A stretch of DNA of 64,000 nucleotides from Mesorhizobium sp. (GTDB lineage: Bacteria; Pseudomonadota; Alphaproteobacteria; Rhizobiales; Rhizobiaceae): positions 220,020-284,019 of the forward strand of contig JAHBYX010000004.1 of NCBI GenBank assembly GCA_019635735.1, read 5' to 3'. Below are positions 52,694 to 61,025 of the stretch, in pieces. Numbering within the stretch: the first letter of the stretch is position 1; the number at the start of each line of letters is the position of its first letter. The translations under genes were made by a program, and so were the position numbers. The notes beneath the pieces were generated by a model that saw only the letters and a list, made by a program, of their open reading frames with translations, ran no database searches and had not been told where the DNA came from.

Positions 52694-54664
52694 ATGCCCG
52701 GCGTCTATCTCAGCGAGACCGGCTCCAGTTTCATTCAGTTGGTTCTCGTTCTTGCGATCGGCGTGGTGGTCCCGCTGGTGCTGACGCGGACGACCACCTG
52801 GCACCGAGCACTCCTATTTTTCACCGCCGGCATTCTGACCATCCGCTACATCTGGTGGCGGGCGACGGAAACGATCGCGCCAGCGGGCCTCACGTGGGAC
52901 TTTCTCGCAAGCTGGTCATTCCTGGCTCTGGAGGTAGGGGCGGCGCTGTCGTCCCTCAGCGCGTTTCTTATCCTGTCGCGGACCCGAGACCGTAAGAACG
53001 AAGCCAGCACGCACAAGTCATGGTGGGAGAACGAGGGAGCACCGAAGGTCTCCGTTTTAATTGCCACCTACAACGAAGAAAAGGACGTTCTCGAACGCAC
53101 GATCGTCGGAGCTTTGGCGCTCGACTATCCGAATTTCGAAGTGCTGGTCCTCGATGACGGCAAGCGGGCGTGGCTCGGGGATGTCTGCCTGGCCCGGGGC
53201 GTCCGCCATGTAACGCGACGCGACAACAAGGGCGCCAAAGCGGGCAACATGAACCATGCCCTGGACTTGCTGAAGCGCGAAGGACCACCGGACTTCTTGG
53301 CCGTGCTGGATGCGGATTTTGTGCCGCACAGCAACTTCCTGTCGCGCACGGTCGCACTCTTCCACGATGCCGAAGTCGGACTGGTACAAACGCCGCAGCA
53401 CTTCTTCAACGCCGATCCCATTCAGCACAATCTCGGCCTTAGCCGTTCCTATCCGGACGAACAGAGGTTCTTCTTTGATCACCTCCAGGCGTCGCGCGAT
53501 GCCTGGGGGATCAGCTTCTGCTGCGGCACGTCCTCGGTGGTGCGGTGGCGGGCGATAGACGAGATTGGCGGGTTCCCCACCGAGAGCATCACCGAGGATT
53601 TCATGCTGACCCTCGCGCTCCAGGATCGCGGCCATCGGACCGTCTATCTCAATGAGGCACTTACCGAAGGCCTCGCGCCGGAAGGTTTGAAGGAATACAT
53701 TAGTCAACGGGCTCGGTGGTGCCTGGGGCTGATGCAGATCGCGCGCAGCAGATTTGGGCCTTTCGGCAGCAGCGGCCTCCGTCTTCGCGATCGCTGGAGC
53801 GTGATCGATTCGGTCCTCTACTGGACGATGAGTTTCGGTTTCCGTCTCGCCGCGCTTGTCTATCCGCTCCTTTATTGGTTCTTCAACATCACCGTCGTCG
53901 ATGCGACGGTGCCGGACGTGCTGAGCTACTTTGGCACATACTTCATCTGGATCCTTTTCACCTTGAACTTCATCTCGGGTGGGCTTGTCGTACCGATCGT
54001 GAACGATGTCAGTCAGTTGCTGGGGGCAATCCCGATCACACGCGCCGCCTGGGTGGGGCTCCTGCAGCCGAAAGGCCACCCATTCTCCGTTACTGCCAAG
54101 GGGGGCGATCGGAGTCGGGTCGTGGTGCAGTGGAGGCTTATGCTCCCGTTCGTGACGCTGTTTGGTCTGACAATGCTCGGTTTGACGATTGGGATATTCT
54201 CCGATCGCTATGCCTACAACGATGCCGGCGACGGGAAGCTGGTCATCCTTTTCTGGACCTTCTACAATCTCTTCGTCCTCGCGGTGGCAATCATCGTCTG
54301 CGTCGAACTCCCGCGACGCGAGCGCCATCTGGGCGATGCCCCGGAACGGGCGACCCTTCGATCAGATGGACGCGAGCAGCTGGTCTGGATCACAAGCCTT
54401 ACGCAAAACACGGTGCGCATTCGTGGAGCCGCTATACAAGACGATCGGCCCGTCGAGATCGAAATCGCCGGGATTGGGGCCGTGCGCGCGGTCGTCGCAC
54501 TGCCAAGCCGCGATGGAGCAAGACTGCTGCTTGAACCTACAATGCAGCAGCACGATGCACTTCTGGAACGATTCTATGCTCGTGGTTCAGCGCCGGGGGT
54601 TACGCAGACCCGCTACAGTGGAGTGCTCAGCGATCTTGCGCGGCGGCTGTCGTTTTCGGAGTAA
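52694..54664 (+). CDS. processive family 2 glycosyltransferase, BgsA/cellulose synthase-like
   Basis: 656 residues: three N-terminal helices, a cytosolic GT2 domain with the processive synthase residues DDG (154-156), DAD (206-208), TED (300-302) and QRARW (338-342), then about five helices and a 100-residue C-terminal cytosolic domain. The C-terminus resembles a PilZ barrel but lacks the RxxxR and D/NxSxxG motifs. Size, partner and this feature fit BgsA of Sinorhizobium meliloti, which makes mixed-linkage beta-glucan under cyclic di-GMP control. Cellulose or curdlan-like products cannot be excluded. Confidence 0.8.
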   Translation: MPGVYLSETGSSFIQLVLVLAIGVVVPLVLTRTTTWHRALLFFTAGILTIRYIWWRATETIAPAGLTWDFLASWSFLALEVGAALSSLSAFLILSRTRDRKNEASTHKSWWENEGAPKVSVLIATYNEEKDVLERTIVGALALDYPNFEVLVLDDGKRAWLGDVCLARGVRHVTRRDNKGAKAGNMNHALDLLKREGPPDFLAVLDADFVPHSNFLSRTVALFHDAEVGLVQTPQHFFNADPIQHNLGLSRSYPDEQRFFFDHLQASRDAWGISFCCGTSSVVRWRAIDEIGGFPTESITEDFMLTLALQDRGHRTVYLNEALTEGLAPEGLKEYISQRARWCLGLMQIARSRFGPFGSSGLRLRDRWSVIDSVLYWTMSFGFRLAALVYPLLYWFFNITVVDATVPDVLSYFGTYFIWILFTLNFISGGLVVPIVNDVSQLLGAIPITRAAWVGLLQPKGHPFSVTAKGGDRSRVVVQWRLMLPFVTLFGLTMLGLTIGIFSDRYAYNDAGDGKLVILFWTFYNLFVLAVAIIVCVELPRRERHLGDAPERATLRSDGREQLVWITSLTQNTVRIRGAAIQDDRPVEIEIAGIGAVRAVVALPSRDGARLLLEPTMQQHDALLERFYARGSAPGVTQTRYSGVLSDLARRLSFSE

Positions 54665-55754
54665 CGGATATGGCCGACTTTCCCTGCAATTGCGCAACGG
54701 CGGCGCTGAGGGTCTGCACCTCGGCCGTGCTGCGCGACTCGTAAGGATAGACGTTTTCACCGTTCAAGACGGCCGTGGCGCTGTCCGCAAGTCTCCGGAA
54801 AGGACGAGCGAAGATCTGCACGAAAGCGGCAGTCAGTAGCGCGAGCACGACCGCGAATATCAGCGGAAACGGGAGAAGCTGAGCAAGCGTTGACCGATTG
54901 GAAATTGCATCATTGTCGATCCGCGCAATGAGGCTCCAGCCAAACGAGGGAAGGTCCTGATATGCGACTGTGGGGATGACAGTTGTCAGGTAGTTCTCAC
55001 CGTCCGGCCAGGTTTCGACGCTTGCGAGGGTTGCGCCGGCCATGGCGGCTCGAGAGCTCGAAAGATCGAGCGATGACCCCACGGACGGGTCTGTCGCCAT
55101 CACCACCGCGCCTTCCCGATTCACAAGGAAGACGTCGATCTGGAGCGCCTTCGCACTTTCGCGAAGGTGGTCGAGCGCCCACTCATGGTCGAGATGCAGG
55201 CCGAGCACGCCTGTGACGTTCCCGTTTCCATCCCGCGTCGGAGTGGCGAGATCGAGAAATCGGCGCGGTTGGCCCTCCCGTTTTGGCAGGAGTTTTGCAA
55301 GCAGCACCGCCTCGTGCACGTCGCCTGCGAAGTCGCCTTCCAGACCGCGCTGAAACCAGGGACGCTGAGAGACATCCACTCCTTCCAGCAGCCCCCCTGA
55401 CGAGGAAGTAACCGAGCCGTCCAACTGGGCAATGCCGGCCCAAGACACGCGCGACCCATCACCGACGACAAGATCTAGGGACGAGCGTATCGCAGACGGG
55501 TCCCGGCGCGCGATATCACGCGCGATGATGCGGGCGTTACGCCATTCCTGATGAAGGGCGCGCGCGAGATCCAGCAACAAGCCATTCGCACGCACGCTCA
55601 CAGCTTCGGCCAACGCGGCCTGTCTCAACGCCGCACCTCGATCCGCCACGAGATAAGCGCCGCCGACCGCAGCGAGCGCCGCACCAAGGGCGACAAAGCC
55701 TATGATTGCCATCGTCAGAGACGGTGCTCGAGTGACGGAAGGAACCTGGGGCAA
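54627..55754 (-). CDS. dCache and HAMP membrane protein without output domain
   Basis: 375 residues: membrane helix (about 15-36), a large periplasmic dCache-like domain (SRVSWAGIAQLDGSVTSSSG; DVSQRPWFQRGLEGDFAG; GVLGLHLDHEWALDHL), second helix (about 288-310), then a HAMP segment and a short coiled end. Receptors of this type normally continue into GGDEF, kinase or methyl-accepting parts; none is here. TTG 55754 is the start, with GGAGGAAG upstream. Its 3' end overlaps the glycosyltransferase gene by 38 bases on the opposite strand. Confidence 0.75.
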   Translation of the reverse strand: MPQVPSVTRAPSLTMAIIGFVALGAALAAVGGAYLVADRGAALRQAALAEAVSVRANGLLLDLARALHQEWRNARIIARDIARRDPSAIRSSLDLVVGDGSRVSWAGIAQLDGSVTSSSGGLLEGVDVSQRPWFQRGLEGDFAGDVHEAVLLAKLLPKREGQPRRFLDLATPTRDGNGNVTGVLGLHLDHEWALDHLRESAKALQIDVFLVNREGAVVMATDPSVGSSLDLSSSRAAMAGATLASVETWPDGENYLTTVIPTVAYQDLPSFGWSLIARIDNDAISNRSTLAQLLPFPLIFAVVLALLTAAFVQIFARPFRRLADSATAVLNGENVYPYESRSTAEVQTLSAAVAQLQGKSAISVTPKTTAAAQDR

Positions 55755-56074
55755 AAATCTTCCTCCAGACAGAATCGGCGCCAGCGAGAGACTTTTGATC
55801 GCTATCCGAGTTCAATTAGGCCCATTGCTCGGCGTGAATAGGTCGCATTTGCTCGTCGGTTGGCCGAACACCAGTTTTTGAGTCCAATGATGAATAGGAG
55901 GTTAACCACCCGAACGCCCCAATGCGCGGAGATTGCCGACCTACGCTCAAGAGCGCCGACCGCCCGAATTGAGGAAGCCCGGCGGATTCGCTCTGGACGC
56001 TGGGGCATTTCCGGGCAAATGATCCCCCTGCGACCCGTATCGTCGCCTAGCAAGAAAGGCGATAGATCCTGAAC

Positions 56075-57430
56075 ATGGCGACAGCGAAGAGCCCGCGTAC
56101 ACCTCGGACTATCGCGCTGCTCGCGGCCGGTTTGGCCGCGCTGCTCGCTATTGTGATTACCACGTTCTGGCTCAGCGAGCGTGCACAATCCTATTCGAGT
56201 AGCGTCATAGCAGTACGAGATTTGCGGGTTTCCGCGGTCGAGTTGCGAAACGGCCTTCTGGCTGCGGAGAGCAGTCAGCGCGGTTACCTCTATTCCGGCA
56301 ACGAAGTCTATCTCGCACCATTCGATAGCTCCAAAGCTCTTTCGCAGCGTGAGGCTGAGGAGTTGAACGAAGCTCTGGTCGACTTTCCCGACCTTCAGGC
56401 AATGGGTCTGCAGCTTTCGACGCTCGTGCAGGCAAAAGTGGCGGATATGGAAGAGACGATCGCGCTGAAGCGGGAGGGACGAGACGAGGAGGCCCTCGAC
56501 CTCTTTCTGACCAACCGCGGCAAGTTGCTGATGGATCAGGCCAACCTGTTTGTGACCGGCGTGGTTGACGCGGCGGATACCATGCTTGTGGATGGCGCCA
56601 GGGAGCAGACGGAAAATGCTGAATGGATGCGTTGGGTTTCCATTGCCGGTGCATTAGTGGTCGTCCTTGTGGTGGCCGGCGCGGTCTCCGCGTTCAGGAA
56701 GACAACGCTTGAGGTTATGGGCGCCCGCGATGAAGTTCGCGCGATAAACGAATCCCTGGAACGCCGTGTCGAGGAGAGAACGTCGGCGCTCAAGTCGGCT
56801 CTCGAGCGGACGGAATTGCTCCTGAAGGAGGTTAACCATCGCATTGCAAACAGCCTCGCTCTCGTCGCGTCCCTGGTTCGGATGCAGGGGAGCACCAACA
56901 AGGACGAAGCGGTAAAGGCAGCACTTGGCGAGACGCAGGCTCGGATCTCAGCGATCGCCTCAGTTCACAAGCGGCTTTATGAGTCCGGAGAAGTCGGGTT
57001 CGTCGAACTCGATGCCTATCTTTCAGGCCTGCTGGATAGTCTCGCAGCATCGATGCGCGCTGACGGTCGCGACGGATTGCTGACCTACGAGCTGCAGCCC
57101 GTCAGGATGACCACTGATGCCAGTATCAATCTCGGCATCGTCGTGACCGAGCTGGTCACCAACGCCTATAAATACGCCTATCCCGACGGCGGTGGGGACA
57201 TACGAGTGGGCATGCACAGATTTGCAGACGATCAGGTCGAAATCGTCGTCGAGGACGACGGTGTAGGGCGCGGGTCGGCGACACCCCGCGGTACCGGACT
57301 TGGCACACGCATCGTCAAGGCAATGGCTACCAGTCTTGGCAGCGAGGTACAGTATCTCGACCGCAAGCGTGGTACCGCTGCACGGCTATCGCTGCGTTTG
57401 CCGCGAAGCGACGGCGCGTCGCTAACCTGA
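56075..57430 (+). CDS. CHASE3 sensor histidine kinase of the HWE/HisKA_2 family
   Basis: 451 residues: first helix (12-33), CHASE3 sensor (about 40-175; LRNGLLAAESSQRGYLYSGN), second helix (about 183-205), a coiled coil, then HisKA_2 phospho-acceptor EVNHRIANSLALVASLVRMQ and HATPase (ELVTNAYKYAYPDGGG; DDGVGRG; GTGLGTRIV). This class often phosphorylates PhyR-type or single-domain regulators in alphaproteobacterial stress control. A sugar-binding protein gene follows 70 bases later. Confidence 0.88.
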   Translation: MATAKSPRTPRTIALLAAGLAALLAIVITTFWLSERAQSYSSSVIAVRDLRVSAVELRNGLLAAESSQRGYLYSGNEVYLAPFDSSKALSQREAEELNEALVDFPDLQAMGLQLSTLVQAKVADMEETIALKREGRDEEALDLFLTNRGKLLMDQANLFVTGVVDAADTMLVDGAREQTENAEWMRWVSIAGALVVVLVVAGAVSAFRKTTLEVMGARDEVRAINESLERRVEERTSALKSALERTELLLKEVNHRIANSLALVASLVRMQGSTNKDEAVKAALGETQARISAIASVHKRLYESGEVGFVELDAYLSGLLDSLAASMRADGRDGLLTYELQPVRMTTDASINLGIVVTELVTNAYKYAYPDGGGDIRVGMHRFADDQVEIVVEDDGVGRGSATPRGTGLGTRIVKAMATSLGSEVQYLDRKRGTAARLSLRLPRSDGASLT

Positions 57431-57500
57431 TCGACCACGCACGACTCGTGTGGCAAACTTAAATCCGATAGCATCGCCGCAGGGCACGTCGGAGGGCAGT

Positions 57501-58652
57501 TTGGCGGCAAAGGTTACCTCATGCGGATACAAGTTCTTGCTGCTCGCCTGGATGGTGACCTGGTCGTTGCTGAACGGTGCCCTGGCGCAGCCACAGGACG
57601 GGCCCGAAGGCTTGAGCGCACCTATTGTCCTTCCCCCCTATGACGTAGCCGCACCGTCTTGTCAGGCGCCGGTAGGCTTGGAGCGGAGGATCGTATTTCT
57701 TCAGGATAACGAACGGCAGTTCATGCAGGGTGTCAGCGCCGGCCTCGCCGCCGCCGCGCAGGACCGCGGTTTGGAGTATCGCGTCGCCCTGGCAGACAAC
57801 GACGCCCCCCAAATGATCCGCGACGCGCAGCTGGTCCTGGATGACAAAACCGGCGCAATCGTTGTGGCTCCGATTGATCCCCGCTCGATGATCCGCCCTC
57901 TTCAGCAGCTTATCTGGGCCGGTGCCTATGTGGGCGCTGTAGTTCCCCCGCCCGCGACCACCATACTCAACGCGCCGCAATACCTGACGGGCAAGGTCCT
58001 CGGCGACGCGGCCGTGGACTATATTCAGCGGCGGCTCGGAGGCCGTGCCCGGGTGGTGTTGCTGACCCATGACAGCAACCAATTCCTGGCGCCGCGCTTC
58101 GCTGCGATGCGCGACGCCCTCGCGCGCCTTCCCGGTGCTACGATAGTCGCCGATATATCGCCGGTCACGGTCAACCGTCAGGGCGGTTTCGATATGATGC
58201 AAATCATCCTGCTTGCTCATCCAAACATCGATGCAGTGCTCGGCGCGGACACGGTCGTGCTAGGCGCACTGGACGCGCTGAGACAGGCCGGCAAGGCGCG
58301 CGAGGACCAGTTCATCGGCGGTATCGACGGTGAACCCGCCGCGGTAGCCGAGATCAAAAGCGGCGGACCCTACAAGACGAGCGTTAGTCTGGCCTCGCCG
58401 GTATTCGCCTATGCGATGGGCCAGCAGGCGGCGGACTGGCTGGAGGGCAAGAGCATACCTCAGGCTATGGATATATTGCCCAAGGCATTGAACGCCGAAA
58501 ACATCGCGCAGTACGAAGCAGATCTGGCAAACCCGCGCGCGGTCTTCGTCGATCCTGCGCGACGAGACGAATATCTCAAGATGTACGGCAACATCTGTTA
58601 TGACAGCCGCGAGCGCTACCTGAATTTCCCGTGGTCGTCCGAGCGCCGATAA
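57501..58652 (+). CDS. orphan periplasmic sugar-binding protein (ribose-type)
   Basis: 383 residues: signal peptide (hydrophobic 12-28, cleavage near ALAQPQ) and a Peripla_BP_4 fold: RIVFLQDNERQFMQGVSAGL, GAIVVAPIDPRSM, FIGGIDGEPAAVAEIKSG. No permease or ATPase gene is near. TTG 57501 has GGAGGG four bases upstream; GTG 57450 lacks a ribosome site. Position after the CHASE3 kinase suggests a ligand-presenting partner of that sensor rather than transport. Confidence 0.78.
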   Translation: MAAKVTSCGYKFLLLAWMVTWSLLNGALAQPQDGPEGLSAPIVLPPYDVAAPSCQAPVGLERRIVFLQDNERQFMQGVSAGLAAAAQDRGLEYRVALADNDAPQMIRDAQLVLDDKTGAIVVAPIDPRSMIRPLQQLIWAGAYVGAVVPPPATTILNAPQYLTGKVLGDAAVDYIQRRLGGRARVVLLTHDSNQFLAPRFAAMRDALARLPGATIVADISPVTVNRQGGFDMMQIILLAHPNIDAVLGADTVVLGALDALRQAGKAREDQFIGGIDGEPAAVAEIKSGGPYKTSVSLASPVFAYAMGQQAADWLEGKSIPQAMDILPKALNAENIAQYEADLANPRAVFVDPARRDEYLKMYGNICYDSRERYLNFPWSSERR

Positions 58653-58808
58653 AAGCCAGCCCTGCTCGAAGTACGAGGGGGAGCGTTCGAGACATTGAAG
58701 CCTAGGCTATACGTCTGGCATTGCTCGCTAAGGAGGGGGCATATAACATTTGGGATGTGCGGCCTTAATACTAACTGAACCTGAGAGACTTCTGACAGCG
58801 GTAAATAA

Positions 58809-59054
58809 TTATCTTGATAACCGACGTTTATTTGTCCGAACTTTTGATTGGATAGACTGGACGACCTTGTCGGGTTTTGCGCCCGTTGCGATGTCGCCTG
58901 CGGCCTGGATAGTGGCGGCCACTTTCTCGCTTACCATTAGCCGCGCTTCGCGATGCCCCCGTTTTCCTCCGCCGACGATCCTCATCGCCCGCAGCCACAT
59001 CACTTGTTGCGCCTCGAAGCCAAGAACCGCAGCGTCAATCCAAAATTTTAGCAT
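58809..59054 (-). CDS. 81-residue small protein of a rhizobial family
   Basis: MLKFWIDAAVLGFEAQQVMW LRAMRIVGGG ... RLMVSEKVAATIQAAGDIAT ... VRTNKRRLSR in sequence. The pattern of an amphipathic N-terminal helix, MVSEKV segment and KVRxNxRRLS end recurs in short Rhizobiales proteins, some named phasin-like. It may bind a surface such as a membrane or granule (inference). Confidence 0.65.
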   Translation of the reverse strand: MLKFWIDAAVLGFEAQQVMWLRAMRIVGGGKRGHREARLMVSEKVAATIQAAGDIATGAKPDKVVQSIQSKVRTNKRRLSR

Positions 59055-59392
59055 CCAACCACCCGACTCTGCGAGTTGTCCTCACTGATAAGCTTGGGTC
59101 AGGAGCGGACAACCGGTTGTGTTAAGAGCGCGATCCAACTTTCGCCCACCCAAACACTCCAGAGAGCCACGAAGTTCCGCCGACGACAGCATCGGCCACG
59201 CGGTGGGAAACCGATGGACGCCGAGAACGCGTGAGGCTGGCCAAACAACATGCCGCGCGCCTCATAGGATCCAAGCGGGAAACCCGATCAGCCTGACATA
59301 TGGCGCAAATCACGAACTAGTTCAGCCGTCCGTGATTCTCTGGAACCTTCGCTCCGGGTGCCGCTTTTACAAGCACAACGATGGAGGGCTTC
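59055..59392. other. region without a supported gene
   Basis: It holds the promoter regions of the flanking genes. A 12-base perfect palindrome ACAACCGGTTGT lies at 59109-59120. GGAAC at 59342 followed after 16 bases by GCTT resembles, weakly, a stress promoter for the YidB-like gene. No RNA gene is seen. Confidence 0.4.
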
Positions 59393-59824
59393 ATGACCAG
59401 TATGGGACGCTTGGCGCTCGTGGCGCTCGGAATACTTGCATACAAGAATCGGGACAAGCTTGCCGATATGGCATCGAACATGGGACGCAATCCGAACGAT
59501 CCAAATTTGCGTGGTGGCCTCCAGGAACTTCTCGACCGGCTGAGACATGCGGGACAAGCTGACACGGTCGACTCCTGGGTCGGCAGCGGGCCAAACAAGC
59601 CGATCGAAAAGTCCCGTGTTAAACAGGCAATAGACGAGGAGACTTTAGAATCGCTGGTGCGACAAACCGGCATGCCGCGTGACGAAATCCTCGAGCGACT
59701 TGCTCGAAACCTGCCCGACGCCGTGAACGATTGGACTCCGGAGGGTCGCGTTCCGGATGATTCTGCGACAGCGCAAGACAGCTTGCTTGATCCTGTCGAT
59801 CCCATCAGGCCGGGCAGGCTTTGA
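59393..59824 (+). CDS. YidB family (DUF937-like) protein
   Basis: 143 residues: an N-terminal hydrophobic segment, a linker, then the YidB core LQELLDRLRHAGQADTVDSW VGSGPNKPI and LVRQTGMPRDEILERLARNL PDAVNDWTPEG in sequence. The function is unknown; relatives appear under stress. ATG 59393 has GGAGG at six bases, better than ATG 59381. A short proline-rich gene follows 19 bases later. Confidence 0.85.
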   Translation: MTSMGRLALVALGILAYKNRDKLADMASNMGRNPNDPNLRGGLQELLDRLRHAGQADTVDSWVGSGPNKPIEKSRVKQAIDEETLESLVRQTGMPRDEILERLARNLPDAVNDWTPEGRVPDDSATAQDSLLDPVDPIRPGRL

Positions 59825-59843
59825 AGAGGAAGGTCCCGTCGAC

Positions 59844-59978
59844 ATGGGTGCAGTAGTGCCAAAACCGTTCCCGGAACCGAATCCGGTTCCTAATCCGGAC
59901 CCGATGCCATCACCGCCGCCTGGACCGCACCCCGGTCCTACGCCGGTCCCGCTGTTATGGAATAAACACTGCGAATAG
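59844..59978 (+). CDS. possible 44-residue proline-rich peptide
   Basis: ATG 59844 opens MGAVVPKPFPEPNPVPNPDP followed by MPSPPPGPHPGPTPVPL and a stop at 59976-59978. Almost every second residue is proline, so it would form an extended polyproline rod. It follows the YidB-like gene and may be cotranscribed; a GAGGAAGG lies 12 bases upstream. There is no family support, so it may not be a gene. Confidence 0.4.
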   Translation: MGAVVPKPFPEPNPVPNPDPMPSPPPGPHPGPTPVPLLWNKHCE

Positions 59979-60043
59979 CTTCGGGTCCGCGCTCCATTGT
60001 TTACCTACTAAGCGGGCAACGTGGGAAGTAGGGTCCGTTGCGC

Positions 60044-60826
60044 TTACAGAGGCTCACCGCGCATGTAGCGAGGAGAGCCCGCCATCGCACCAGTCGTGCC
60101 GTTGTCCACGACGATTTCCGAAGCATGTATGCCGAAGCTGTCGTCGGACCCCAGGAAGGTCACCGCGTTGGCAACTTCCTCTGCACTTACCATCCGGTTG
60201 AGAGGGGCACGCTCTCCGAGCTTGCGCTTTCGTTCCTGGCGCTCTTCGACATCCATCTCCACCATCCCCCAGCTGGGGCTGTCGACCGCGCCAGGGACCA
60301 CCACATTCACGCGGATGCCTCGTGGCGAGAGTTCCGAAGCAAGGGAACGTGCCATTGCGGAAATTGCCGCCTTGCTTGCGGCGTAGGCGCCTGCACCGGG
60401 AGGCCCCATCGTCGCATACACAGATCCCATAAGTACGATGGAGGCGCGCTCGCGGAGAAATGGCAGCGCATGCTGCACGGTCATGAACGTGTTCGTGATT
60501 ACGGTGAACTGATCCTCAAGCGCCGCCCTGCTCGTATGACCGATGGTGGAGTGGACATAGTGACCGGCATTCGCGAACAGGATATCGATGCCGCCTGATG
60601 GCTGGGCGGTCTGTTCGATCGCCCTCTTCATCGCTTGATCATTTCCTGCATCTGCAACAAATCCGATGCTCGAAGGTCCGAGCAGGAAAACCGCGGTATC
60701 GACGCGATCACGATCGCGCCCTGTTACGGCGACACGAGCTCCCCGGCGAATGAAGGCCTTGGCAGTTGCCAGGCCAATCCCGCTTGTACCCCCTGTGATA
60801 AAACCTGTCTTCGACTCCAGCTGCAT
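60044..60826 (-). CDS. short-chain dehydrogenase/reductase
   Basis: 260-residue classical SDR: TGGTSGIGLATAKAF at residues 11-25 binds NAD(P), NAG is in LFANAGHYVH, catalytic Ser lies near GSVYA, YAASK is the catalytic Tyr and Lys, and PGAVDSP follows. The R in AVTGRDRDR suggests NADP preference. Substrate unknown; no linked pathway genes. Confidence 0.9.
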   Translation of the reverse strand: MQLESKTGFITGGTSGIGLATAKAFIRRGARVAVTGRDRDRVDTAVFLLGPSSIGFVADAGNDQAMKRAIEQTAQPSGGIDILFANAGHYVHSTIGHTSRAALEDQFTVITNTFMTVQHALPFLRERASIVLMGSVYATMGPPGAGAYAASKAAISAMARSLASELSPRGIRVNVVVPGAVDSPSWGMVEMDVEERQERKRKLGERAPLNRMVSAEEVANAVTFLGSDDSFGIHASEIVVDNGTTGAMAGSPRYMRGEPL

Positions 60827-61025
60827 CGCGGATGTTCCTCCGGCAATGCCGATAGCCTACGCGTGGGCAGACCTCACGAGAAGTGCCGTATGACGGTTGC
60901 GCTACTGCTTTTGGGCCGACAACAGTCCGTCCTCTCAGCAGCCGGATAGATCAAAAGCTGACGTGCACGTCGCGCCCCGCCTCCTCACCACCCCCTAATG
61001 GCTTGTCGAAAGCCGGCTTCGGATC

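Noticed and set aside
58745..59088. 112-codon plus frame
   Set aside because: It is antisense to the 81-residue protein, which fits a known rhizobial pattern better.
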